Made by a program: the position numbers and the translations under genes. A DNA stretch of 64,000 bases from Thermobacillus xylanilyticus (GTDB taxonomy: Bacteria > Bacillota > Bacilli > Paenibacillales > Paenibacillaceae). How positions within the stretch are numbered: the first letter of the stretch is position 1; the number at the start of each line of letters is the position of its first letter. This document shows, in pieces, positions 28,084 to 36,490 of this stretch. The stretch lies in assembly GCF_907165215.1 (NCBI RefSeq), contig NZ_CAJRAY010000018.1, positions 80,138 through 144,137 on the forward strand, in the 5' to 3' direction. The notes beneath the pieces are model-generated. The model worked only from the letters and a program-made list of their open reading frames with translations. It did not search any database and was not told where the DNA came from.

Positions 28084-28968
28084 TCAGCCTTTGACCGCGC
28101 CGATAACCAGACCTTTTACCAGATACTTCTGGAAGAACGGATAAATGCACAGAATCGGCAGAATGCCGATGACCGCCATCGCCATGCGCACCGCGTTCAT
28201 GGGCATCTGGGCCAGCGATTCCGACGAACGTCCGCCCAGATCGTTCTGCATCAGAAACTGGATGTTGCTCAGCATCCGGTTGAGCAGATTCTGGATGCTG
28301 TACAGTTTCGGATTGGTAATGTAGATAAGCCCGTTGAACCAATCATTCCAGTACGCGATCGTGAGCATCATGCCGATCGTGGCCAGAATGGGCAGCGACA
28401 GCGGCAGGATGATCCGGCTGAAGATCGTCCATTCCGATGCCCCGTCGATGTAGGCCGATTCGATGACCGCGCCCGGGATCGACATTTTGAAGAACGTGCG
28501 GATGATCAGAATGAAGAAGGCGTTGGTCAAAAGCCCCGGCACAATGAGCGCCAGCAGCGTATTTTTCAGGTGGAACACTTCCGTGTAGACCAGGTAGGTG
28601 GGCACCAGTCCGCCGTTGAACAGCAGGGTGAACACCACCAGGAACGACAGCACGCGCCGCAGCGGCATTTCGTCCCGCGACAGCGAGTACGCCAGCAGGG
28701 ACGAGATCAGCAGGCCCGTGATCGTGCCGACCGCCGTAATGAGCACCGTGATGCCGTAGGCGCGCGCCAGCGGCGTCAGCTGGCCCCACAGATACCGGTA
28801 AGCTTCGAGACTGAAACTGTCGGGGATCAGGGAGTAGCCGTTGAGAATGATCGACTGCTCGTCGGAGAACGAAACGACGAAGAGCAGGATGAACGGAAAC
28901 AAACACGCTGCGGAAAGCGCCGCCATGATCGCGTGGAATAATGTTTGCTGTACCGCGTTCGTTCGCAT
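28084..28968 (-). CDS. Carbohydrate ABC transporter permease, YtcP/LplC type
   Basis: Inner-membrane subunit, 294 aa, about six helices; it starts with a helix at AIMAALSAACLFPFILLF. The EAA loop reads ESAYIDGASEWTIFSRIILP and the C-terminus is KYLVKGLVIGAVKG, a hallmark of this class. An SD (GGAGAGG) precedes the ATG. It lies 19 bp after the partner permease and 42 bp before the GH3 gene. The ATPase is not encoded here and is presumably a shared MsmX-like protein. Confidence 0.9.
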   Translation of the reverse strand: MRTNAVQQTLFHAIMAALSAACLFPFILLFVVSFSDEQSIILNGYSLIPDSFSLEAYRYLWGQLTPLARAYGITVLITAVGTITGLLISSLLAYSLSRDEMPLRRVLSFLVVFTLLFNGGLVPTYLVYTEVFHLKNTLLALIVPGLLTNAFFILIIRTFFKMSIPGAVIESAYIDGASEWTIFSRIILPLSLPILATIGMMLTIAYWNDWFNGLIYITNPKLYSIQNLLNRMLSNIQFLMQNDLGGRSSESLAQMPMNAVRMAMAVIGILPILCIYPFFQKYLVKGLVIGAVKG

Positions 28969-28987
28969 CGTGACCTCTCCTTCCGCA

Positions 28988-29935
28988 TCAGAACAGGGCT
29001 TGATCCCTGCTTCTTCTTCTGACGAGCCAGTTGGACAGCAGGATCAGGACGAAACCGACGGCCGACTGGTACAAGCCCGCTGCCGACGACATGCCGATGT
29101 CGCCAAGCGTCATTAGACCGCGGTACACATACGTGTCGATGACATCCGTCGTCGGTTTGAGCGCGCCCGAGTTGAGCGGCACCTGGTAGAACAGCCCGAA
29201 ATCGGAATAGAAGATCCGTCCGACCGCCAGCAGCATCATGATGGTGATGGTGGGCGCAATGAGCGGCACGGTGATGCGCGTGATTTGCTGCCACTTGCTG
29301 GCGCCGTCGATGACGGCGGCTTCATAGTACTCGTGGTTGATGCCGACAATGGCGGCCAGGTAGATGATGCACAGGTAGCCGACGTTCTTCCACAGGTTCA
29401 CGAAGGTCAGGATATAGGGCCAGTAGGCCGGTTCACTGTACCAGGATACGGGATCGATGCCCAGCAGCGGCAGGATGATCTTGTTCATGAAGCCGTTCTC
29501 CACATTGAGCATCGAGAGCGCGAGGTATCCGACGATGACCATGGAGATCAGGTAGGGCAGCAGGATCAGGCTCTGGTACAGCCGCGACATGAAGCGGCTT
29601 CTGATCTCGTTCAGCACGATCGCCACGGCGATCGCCACAACCGTGTTCAGGACGATGAACAAGCCGTTGTACAGAATCGTATTGCGCGTGATGGTGTAGG
29701 CGTCGTCCGTCCGGAACAGGTACTCGAAGTTTTTGAAGCCGATCCATTCATGTCCGAACAACAGGTTGAACAGACCTTTGCGGGAATAGTCGATTTCCTT
29801 GAACGCGATGGTCACGCCGAGCATCGGCAGATAGTTGTTGATCACCAAATAGGCGAGCCCCGGCAGTGCCATCAGGATGAGCATGCGATGTCGGACGACC
29901 CGTTTCCGGAACTTGCGCCATCGTGATTGGTTCAT
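28988..29935 (-). CDS. Sugar ABC transporter permease, LplB type
   Basis: Partner permease, 315 aa. The cytoplasmic basic N-terminus is followed by a helix starting at MLILMALPGLAYLVINNYLP; the EAA loop is EAAVIDGASKWQQITRITVP. The family includes LplB and YteP importers for complex oligosaccharides. GGAGGG lies 6 nt before the ATG. A stable hairpin separates it from the binding-protein gene upstream. Confidence 0.9.
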   Translation of the reverse strand: MNQSRWRKFRKRVVRHRMLILMALPGLAYLVINNYLPMLGVTIAFKEIDYSRKGLFNLLFGHEWIGFKNFEYLFRTDDAYTITRNTILYNGLFIVLNTVVAIAVAIVLNEIRSRFMSRLYQSLILLPYLISMVIVGYLALSMLNVENGFMNKIILPLLGIDPVSWYSEPAYWPYILTFVNLWKNVGYLCIIYLAAIVGINHEYYEAAVIDGASKWQQITRITVPLIAPTITIMMLLAVGRIFYSDFGLFYQVPLNSGALKPTTDVIDTYVYRGLMTLGDIGMSSAAGLYQSAVGFVLILLSNWLVRRRSRDQALF

Positions 29936-29965
29936 CAGGTTCCCTCCGTCATGGCTTGCAATCGG

Positions 29966-30000
29966 AAGGGCCCCGATCGCCGGGGGCAGCCGGGGCCCTT
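29966..30000 (-). other. Intercistronic stem-loop between binding-protein and permease genes
   Basis: AAGGGCCCCG and CGGGGCCCTT form a perfect 10-bp stem with a 15-nt loop, right after the binding-protein stop. There is no T tract, so it probably stabilises the upstream mRNA or attenuates, giving more binding protein than permease. Confidence 0.6.
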
Positions 30001-30021
30001 CTTGGCCAGTTGCCGGAATTT

Positions 30022-31551
30022 TTACTGGTTCGCAGCCAGGAATTCATCCAATTGCCGCTGCTTCTCGGCGATGATCGTGTCGATTCCGGCCTTCTTCAGA
30101 TCTTCGATGAATTTCGGCAGCACATTCGGATCCACGGCGCCGGACTCAAGACCGGCCTTGTACTCGCTGATGACGTTGCTTACGGCCGCCACCTCTGTCT
30201 TGACCTTGTTGGCATCGAACAGGAAGCCGAGCGCGGGCGAGTAGACGGCGTTGCGGTTGAACGCCTTCAGATTCTCCCACTGGTTCGGGTCCCAGCCTTC
30301 CCATACATACGTCAGGGAGTTGTTGCCGATCAGCCATTGGTTGAACACATAGCCGCTGCTTTCCACGCCGTCCGGCACGCGCACCTGGCCGTTGTCCGTC
30401 TTCACGTAGTGCTTGCCTTCGATCCCGAGCGTCAGCAGGTTCATGATGTCGGCGTCCGTATAGAGCAGGTTCATGAATTGCATCGCTTTCTCCGGATGCT
30501 TCGAATTGCTCGGAATCGAAATCATGAACGCGACGGGACCGGAAGAACCGCCCACCGCCGGCGTGAGGCGCACGCCTTCGATCTCGTAGCCGATCAGGCC
30601 GGTCTCCTGCGCTTCAAATCCGGGCTTCATGTTCGAGAAATAGCCGAAGCCTTTGCCCGCCTTCATCAGCGCGACGTAGCCTTCCTGGCTCGTTGCCGCA
30701 TCGGACGCGATGTAACCCGCGTTGTACCACTTCCGCGCCAGTTCGACCGCTTCCCGATACTGCGGCGTCTCGTACAGATTGACGACCGTCGTGTTGTTGT
30801 CGTCCAGCATCAGCACGCCCATCCCGTCTCCGAGATTGTCGACGCGGGAGGCAATCATGTCGTTCACGACCGTGTTGCTCGTGTTCCGCTGCACGAGCGG
30901 AATCATGCCCGGCTCCTTCTCCTTGATCAGCTGGAAGATCGGCTCCAGATCTTCGAACGATTTGACCTGGCTCAGATCGATCTGATGCTTGTCCAGCAGA
31001 TCTTTGCGGGCGTTGAAGCCGTAATCCGCGACCAGCTCCCGGAAGCTGGAGACGCCGTAGATTTTGCCGTTGATCCGCGTGCCCTCATAGAACACCGGGT
31101 CCATCGCTTCCATGATCCCCTGGCCGTATTGCTGCAGCAGATCGTCGAGCGGGATCAGCTGATTTTTCGCCACCATGCTGGAGTAGTTCATGTACGCCGA
31201 AGTGACGAGCAGATCGAGCTGTTCATTGCCGGCCAGCACGAGATTGATCTGCTGGTTCCAGGCGGCCCAGTCAATCAGCGTGAACTTGACCGTGGCGTTG
31301 ATTTTCTGCAAAGCGATCTTGTTGATTTCTTCCTGGACCAGCTCCAGGTCGTTCATGGGCGTGCCCGTATTCGGCATGGCGAAGATCAGTTCGACCGGCT
31401 TTTCGCCGGATCCGGACGATTGTCCGCCGCCCGACGAACCTTTCGAGTTCCCGGAGCCCGAGCCGGATCCTCCGCCGCACGCCGCCAGAAGCCCGGCGAT
31501 CAGCAGCAAACTCAACGTGAGAGCCCATAATTTCCGCTTGTTGCTTGCCAC
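30022..31551 (-). CDS. Extracellular solute-binding lipoprotein, LplA type
   Basis: Sugar-capturing lipoprotein of the second importer, 509 aa. The lipobox LLAAC gives lipidated Cys25, followed by a Gly/Ser-rich linker to about residue 48. The mature part has a family-1 binding fold, and its C-terminal region (LGFLFDANKVKTEVAAVSNV) is the DUF3502 type common in Paenibacillus Lpl systems. The start is GTG at 31551, 8 nt after AAGGGGG. It lies about 100 bp downstream of the YesN gene and has its own TATAAT, so it is a likely YesN target. Confidence 0.9.
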   Translation of the reverse strand: MASNKRKLWALTLSLLLIAGLLAACGGGSGSGSGNSKGSSGGGQSSGSGEKPVELIFAMPNTGTPMNDLELVQEEINKIALQKINATVKFTLIDWAAWNQQINLVLAGNEQLDLLVTSAYMNYSSMVAKNQLIPLDDLLQQYGQGIMEAMDPVFYEGTRINGKIYGVSSFRELVADYGFNARKDLLDKHQIDLSQVKSFEDLEPIFQLIKEKEPGMIPLVQRNTSNTVVNDMIASRVDNLGDGMGVLMLDDNNTTVVNLYETPQYREAVELARKWYNAGYIASDAATSQEGYVALMKAGKGFGYFSNMKPGFEAQETGLIGYEIEGVRLTPAVGGSSGPVAFMISIPSNSKHPEKAMQFMNLLYTDADIMNLLTLGIEGKHYVKTDNGQVRVPDGVESSGYVFNQWLIGNNSLTYVWEGWDPNQWENLKAFNRNAVYSPALGFLFDANKVKTEVAAVSNVISEYKAGLESGAVDPNVLPKFIEDLKKAGIDTIIAEKQRQLDEFLAANQ

Positions 31552-31583
31552 TTGGCATACCCCCTTGGGTGAAGTTATCTCGA

Positions 31584-31589
31584 ATTATA
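31584..31589 (-). promoter_or_regulatory. -10 hexamer of the Lpl-type importer operon
   Basis: Perfect TATAAT on the minus strand, about 33 bp before the binding-protein start. No -35 is recognisable and the upstream sequence is GC-rich, which fits a promoter that needs the adjacent YesN activator. Confidence 0.4.
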
Positions 31590-31652
31590 GAGTCGGGGGG
31601 CGGGGCCGGCCGACCACTCATCCGACTTTCTGTTTTCACAATCTTGACATGT

Positions 31653-33272
31653 TCAGCCGGTGTGCCGCATTTGCCGGCGAAACTCCACGGGGGTCAGACC
31701 GGTCGTCTTCTTGAACAAGGTGGAGAAATACGACAGGTTGGCGTAACCGGCGGACAGGGCAACCGCGCTGACCGGCTGATCGGAATGGGTCAGCAGATGC
31801 TTGGCGTACTCGATCCGCTGCTGCTGCAGATAGTCGGAGATTGACATGCCGGTCTCTTTCTTGAACAGGCGCGTCAGGTAATCGGGATTCAGATAGACGT
31901 GCCGGGCGATCTGTTCCCTGGACAGCTCCTGCTCGCCGAGCTGCTGCCGGATATACTGCTTCGCCCGTTCGATGACGGACCGGTTCGCTTCATCGTGATG
32001 CAGCCGGTCGACCGCCACTTCGACGACAAGCCCGGCCCATTCCCGGAACGTATGGACGGATCGCAGCACCTCGTCCGGCCGGTCCGTAAGCAGGTTGCCG
32101 TCAAACACTTCATGGGCCTGTAAGCCCTTCCAATACAGCACAAAGAATACCGCCTGCACGAAGTCCTGATAGATGCGCTGCAATCTGGACGCGTCGAGCG
32201 TGCGGCGCTCCCGGGCGTCTTCCAGATACCGCGCCAGATCGTCCAGAAGCCGTTTCTTCTCGCCGGCTTTCAACCATTCCACCCACAGTTCGATCGGCAA
32301 CGGTTCGATCGGTTTGGGGGCGCCGTTATGATCAACCAGCAAGATCGCTTCGTTGACCCGGGTGACATTATCCCGGTCCATCTGCTGCAGTCTGCGGTAC
32401 ATCTCCGCCATCTCGTGTGATTGGACGGGCTTTCCGATGTAACCGCACAATTCGCAGCGGAAATACAACCTGCACGACTGAATGAATTCCTGACAGTCGC
32501 GCTGCAGGCGGACGGCCGCCTGTTCGTCACAGGATTCGCCTGACGGGATCAGGACGAGCATCTCGCCGTTTCCGACGCGAACGATCGCGGCGTCCGGCAG
32601 GTTCCCGCACAGCTTCTCTTCGGCAGCTTTCCGCAGCGCGTATTCCATGATCCGTTCATCGCGCTCCGACAACGTCACATGCCAACGTTGAACCCGAATG
32701 TACACGGGCACGTGGCGTGTCAAGGAGTTGTGAAGCACGTGACGGCGTTCCGCATGTTCGCGGATCTTGTCCGGGACGGAGGGCACGGTCTTCTCGACGA
32801 TGTCCTTCCAGAACAGTTCCTTGCGCATCGGCCGGTATTCTTCCCACAGACGGGCATACCGCCGGCTCGTCTCCTCCAGCATGATCCGCTCCCGCTCCTT
32901 CCTTCGCTTCTCCAGCGCCCGGGACACGACGGATTCCAGATCTCCGTAATCCACCGGCTTCAGCAGATAGTCAAAGCAATGGAGCTGAAGGGCGCGCTGC
33001 GCGAATGCGAACTCCGAATGACAGGTGAGAAACACCGTCACCGTCTCGGGCCGATGCTCGCGCACCCATGCGAGCAGATCCAGCCCGGAACCGTTCGGCA
33101 TCTCGATGTCGCAGATCATCACGTCAATGGACGTGTGTGAGAAAACTTCCTGCGCCTGCTTCAGGCTGTGCGCCGTACAGACTTCCCGGATACCGAGCGT
33201 CTCCCATCGAACGCCCGCCTGCAGTCCGCGCACGGCGTGCACCTCGTCGTCAACCAGCAAGATGCGACACAT
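31653..33272 (-). CDS. YesN-type AraC family response regulator (second pair)
   Basis: 539-aa regulator. The receiver domain has acidic pocket VDDE and phosphoacceptor Asp55 in MICDIEMPNGSG; Lys in YLLKPV. The C-terminal AraC domain includes IARHVYLNPDYLTRLFKKE and the second helix-turn-helix AVALSAGYANLSYFSTLFKK. The ATG at 33272 follows GAGGGGGG. The start lies inside the end of the kinase gene (23-nt overlap). It probably activates the importer-GH3 genes immediately downstream. Confidence 0.92.
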   Translation of the reverse strand: MCRILLVDDEVHAVRGLQAGVRWETLGIREVCTAHSLKQAQEVFSHTSIDVMICDIEMPNGSGLDLLAWVREHRPETVTVFLTCHSEFAFAQRALQLHCFDYLLKPVDYGDLESVVSRALEKRRKERERIMLEETSRRYARLWEEYRPMRKELFWKDIVEKTVPSVPDKIREHAERRHVLHNSLTRHVPVYIRVQRWHVTLSERDERIMEYALRKAAEEKLCGNLPDAAIVRVGNGEMLVLIPSGESCDEQAAVRLQRDCQEFIQSCRLYFRCELCGYIGKPVQSHEMAEMYRRLQQMDRDNVTRVNEAILLVDHNGAPKPIEPLPIELWVEWLKAGEKKRLLDDLARYLEDARERRTLDASRLQRIYQDFVQAVFFVLYWKGLQAHEVFDGNLLTDRPDEVLRSVHTFREWAGLVVEVAVDRLHHDEANRSVIERAKQYIRQQLGEQELSREQIARHVYLNPDYLTRLFKKETGMSISDYLQQQRIEYAKHLLTHSDQPVSAVALSAGYANLSYFSTLFKKTTGLTPVEFRRQMRHTG

Positions 33273-35022
33273 GCTTCGTTCCCCCCTCGTTGCCGATCGC
33301 AAGTTCCATCGTGACCACGGCACCGCCCTCGGCGCCGTTCTCGAACGTCAGGCGGTAGCCGGAAGGATACAGCAGTCTCAGACGGCGTCTCAGGTTCCAG
33401 ATGCCGATTCTTCCCCCTTCGTCCTGGACCAGATCCCGATCCTGCCTCAGCAGGTCCAACACTTCCGGCGGGAACCCCGGCCCGTTGTCCGCAATCCGGA
33501 CGAGAAGCCTGCGCTCGCTCCCGGTTCCGGCCGCCGACACACGAATCCGGATATCCAGCATGTCATCGAGATTGAAGGCGTGCTTGATGGAATTCTCCAC
33601 GACATTCTGAACGACCAGAGGCGGAATCGGACAATTCAGTGCATCGTCGTCGACGTCAATCCGGAACGTGAGACGCTGCGGGAACCGCAATTGCTGAATG
33701 CGCAAGTAATTGCGGGTATGGGACAGCTCATCGCGCAACAGAACGTAGAACGCATCACTCTGAAAGATAAATCTGAAATAGGCGACCAGACATTTGGTCA
33801 TCTCCTGGATGATCGCATAATCCCGCACGGTGGCCAGGTTGTAAATGATATTGAGCGAATTCAGGAAGAAATGGGGATTGATCTGCAATTGCAGCTGCTT
33901 CAACTCGGCCTTCTGGTGATTCAGTTTTTCCTCATACACGTCAATCTTCAAATGCCGGATTTCCTCGATCATGCGATTGAACGTATGGTTCATGAGACGA
34001 AACTCATCGGAAACGGCGCCGAGTTCCAACCGGGTCTTCCAATTGCCGTCGCTCAGTCTGCGCATCGCCGAAACGATGCGCAGAATCGGCAACAGGAACA
34101 CTTTGCGCAAATACCATGCCAGCATGAGCGGGAAGATACAGGCCCCGATCGTGACAAAGTAAGTCAGGCGTTTCAGATACAGCAAATGTTGAAGGATAGC
34201 GCTTTCAGGAATGACGGCGACCAGGTGAAACGCTCCTTTCTCCGACCGCTCGCCGAGCACCAGATAGGACGAGTCGTCTCCGGACATCCGGAACGTGTTT
34301 TCCTCGTAATTCAGAGCAATGCTTTCCAGCGCCACCTGATCGGCATGCTGCATCGGCTCCAGATCCAGTGTCGCGAGCAGGGCGAAGCCTCTGTCCCCGT
34401 CATCCGGCAAATCCAACGGCTGAACCAGCTTGTCTGCCCTGACCCACGCGCCGAGATAGGTGGAGCCCGTCTTCACCAGACGATAAACGTAATACTTGCC
34501 GGACTCCGATCGCCAAATCTGCCATTCGGGCGCAATCGGCTTCTGCAGACCGGAGTCCAGCATGAAAAGAATTTCGGAGCGCATCTTGCTGCGTTCTTCA
34601 TAGGTGCTGCCGAAGTCCGAACGCCCGACCAGCAGCACATCGTCGTTCTGCCCGGAATAGACGAAGAGGATATCCGTATTCCGGTAATTTTCAATGGAGT
34701 GCTTCAAAGTGTTGAACAGGCGCAGCCGGGCCATATCATATTCCAGCTCGTTCGCGGCACGCATTCTGTCAAGCCGCTGCACATCGACATTGCTCACGGA
34801 CAGGTCATACAAGTAACGGTCCAATTCCTCCAAATCCGCATCGAGCCCCCGCATGTGCAGGCTGAGCAGTTTCTGATTCGATTTGGCGACCTGTTCCCGC
34901 ACCACTTTGGCGGCGGACAGATGGAGAACCCACTGCAGGCTGACGAGCAGTACGCTGAACACGAGAATCGCCGCTGTCAGCTTGACTCGCAAGGAATTGA
35001 ATGACATTCCGGATCCACGCAT
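33250..35022 (-). CDS. YesM-type sensor histidine kinase (second pair)
   Basis: 590-aa membrane sensor. First helix at about residues 13-35 (LTAAILVFSVLLVSLQWVL), large extracellular domain to about 285, second helix LTYFVTIGACIFPLMLAWYL, HAMP, then the phosphoacceptor His384 in NPHFFLN and an HATPase domain with VVQNVVENSIKHAF, IADNGPGFPPE and GIWNLRRRLRL. GGAGGAG precedes the ATG by 6 nt. It senses an extracellular signal, probably the sugar carried by the adjacent importer. A TGCTAGAAT extended -10 lies at 35056-35064. Confidence 0.92.
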   Translation of the reverse strand: MRGSGMSFNSLRVKLTAAILVFSVLLVSLQWVLHLSAAKVVREQVAKSNQKLLSLHMRGLDADLEELDRYLYDLSVSNVDVQRLDRMRAANELEYDMARLRLFNTLKHSIENYRNTDILFVYSGQNDDVLLVGRSDFGSTYEERSKMRSEILFMLDSGLQKPIAPEWQIWRSESGKYYVYRLVKTGSTYLGAWVRADKLVQPLDLPDDGDRGFALLATLDLEPMQHADQVALESIALNYEENTFRMSGDDSSYLVLGERSEKGAFHLVAVIPESAILQHLLYLKRLTYFVTIGACIFPLMLAWYLRKVFLLPILRIVSAMRRLSDGNWKTRLELGAVSDEFRLMNHTFNRMIEEIRHLKIDVYEEKLNHQKAELKQLQLQINPHFFLNSLNIIYNLATVRDYAIIQEMTKCLVAYFRFIFQSDAFYVLLRDELSHTRNYLRIQQLRFPQRLTFRIDVDDDALNCPIPPLVVQNVVENSIKHAFNLDDMLDIRIRVSAAGTGSERRLLVRIADNGPGFPPEVLDLLRQDRDLVQDEGGRIGIWNLRRRLRLLYPSGYRLTFENGAEGGAVVTMELAIGNEGGTKHVSHLAG

Positions 35023-35120
35023 CCCGATCTCCTCCCGCGATGAACGGCTGTCCCCATTCTAGCATTAACCGGTGCCGCCGTCCGCAGGAAGAAACAGCAT
35101 GTCGAATGGGGGCCGGGAGC

Positions 35121-36224
35121 TCATCGGCCGAAACGCCGGCGCACCCCTTTGGCAATTTCCGTCATGCAGTCTTCCGCCTGCGGATACTGTCCGATCTTGT
35201 CCATGAACGCATGGTCGACGCCGTTATACTGGATCACCGTCGTGTTTACCCCGGAGCGGGCGAGTTTGCGCGCATAGGCTTCGTTCTCGAAACGCAGGAA
35301 GTCGAACTCGCCCGTGATGATGAGCGTATCCGGCATGCCGTGCAGGTCGGCCAGCAGCGGGGACATGTAAGGGTCCGTCACTTCGGCGCGGCCTTGCAGA
35401 TACAGATCATGAAGCTGCGGGCCCTTCCGCTCCCCGGAGCCCATGAAGCCGAGGGCGCGTTCGATATATTCCCGGTGATTGCGGATCTCGTAGTTGTCCA
35501 GCGACCATTTGTATCCTTCCACTTCCGCTCCCGCCATGTTGACCGTCGGATAGATCAGCACCTGATATTGGATCAGGTTGGTCTGCTTGTCGCGGTCCAT
35601 CAAGGCGCACACCGTCGACAGGTTGCCGCCGGCGCTGTCTCCGGCCACCGCGATCTGTTCCGGATCGACGCCGAGCTCGTCCGCATGATCGTGCACCCAC
35701 CGGACTGCATCGAAGCAGTCGGTCAGCCCGGCGGGATACGGATGTTCCGGCGCCAGCCGGTAATCGACGGAGACGACCACCGCGCCCGCGTGATAGGCCA
35801 GGCATTTGCACGGATTTTCCACCGTCTTGAGCGAGCCGCCGATAAAGCCGCCGCCATGGAAGAACACGACGGCCGGACGCTTCCCTTCCACCGGCGGCGT
35901 GTAGATGCGGACCGGAATCTTCGTCTCGCTGCCTTCGATCTCCCGGCACTCGGTCTTCACCGCGCCGCCGGTCACGTCGCGGTTCTCCCAGCCCATCATC
36001 TTCCGCATCATTTGGGCAAATTCCACGGGATCTTCCGGGACCGGCGGGAATGTCTGCCCCTGCATCCGGGCGGCCGTCTCCTGGTGCACCTGGAGCACGC
36101 GGGGGTCAAGCTCGCCCCAGCCTTCCTCCGAATCCGGAATCGGCTTGACGATGAATTCGTAGCCGTCCCGCTGTTCCGTGCGGGCTTTCTGACGCAATGC
36201 GGTCAACAATTGCTCGTAGGTCAT
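35121..36224 (-). CDS. Alpha/beta hydrolase, HSL-type esterase
   Basis: 367-aa cytoplasmic esterase of the hormone-sensitive-lipase family. Oxyanion motif HGGGF at residues 123-127, nucleophile Ser197 in GDSAGG, Asp in GEFDFLRFENEA, and His in GVDHAF. An N-terminal cap of about 100 residues is present. GGGGAGG lies 8 nt before the ATG. It is 98 bp upstream of the second YesM gene on the same strand and may help remove acyl groups from imported glycosides, but this is only a neighbourhood inference. Confidence 0.88.
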   Translation of the reverse strand: MTYEQLLTALRQKARTEQRDGYEFIVKPIPDSEEGWGELDPRVLQVHQETAARMQGQTFPPVPEDPVEFAQMMRKMMGWENRDVTGGAVKTECREIEGSETKIPVRIYTPPVEGKRPAVVFFHGGGFIGGSLKTVENPCKCLAYHAGAVVVSVDYRLAPEHPYPAGLTDCFDAVRWVHDHADELGVDPEQIAVAGDSAGGNLSTVCALMDRDKQTNLIQYQVLIYPTVNMAGAEVEGYKWSLDNYEIRNHREYIERALGFMGSGERKGPQLHDLYLQGRAEVTDPYMSPLLADLHGMPDTLIITGEFDFLRFENEAYARKLARSGVNTTVIQYNGVDHAFMDKIGQYPQAEDCMTEIAKGVRRRFGR

Positions 36225-36361
36225 GCTGGATTCCTCCCCGGATATTTTGAATTCTCATTCTAATCCTAGCAGCAAGGACACGCTTGCGGTAAGCCGACCT
36301 TTTATTTTACGAATCACGACTATTTTCCCGGGCGGTTGTCCCAAACATTGCCCGGAAGCAC

Positions 36362-36402
36362 AAAAAACCAACCGATCCGCTCACGCGGCGATCGATTGGT
36401 TT
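36362..36402 (-). terminator. Terminator of the glpD transcript
   Basis: AACCAATCGATC pairs with GATCGGTTGGTT (one mismatch) and is followed by T residues on the minus strand. It separates glpD from the esterase gene. Confidence 0.7.
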
Positions 36403-36490
36403 GCGGCTTGATATCGGATGAATTACAGCTCAACCGAGCGGCTCCCGCGGGTGGGTATGACGGCTATTTTCAGGAAAATGCTTAGATGGC

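Noticed and set aside
25987..28941. A 984-codon open frame on the plus strand
   Set aside because: Antisense to the GH3 and permease genes, with no motifs and a biased composition.
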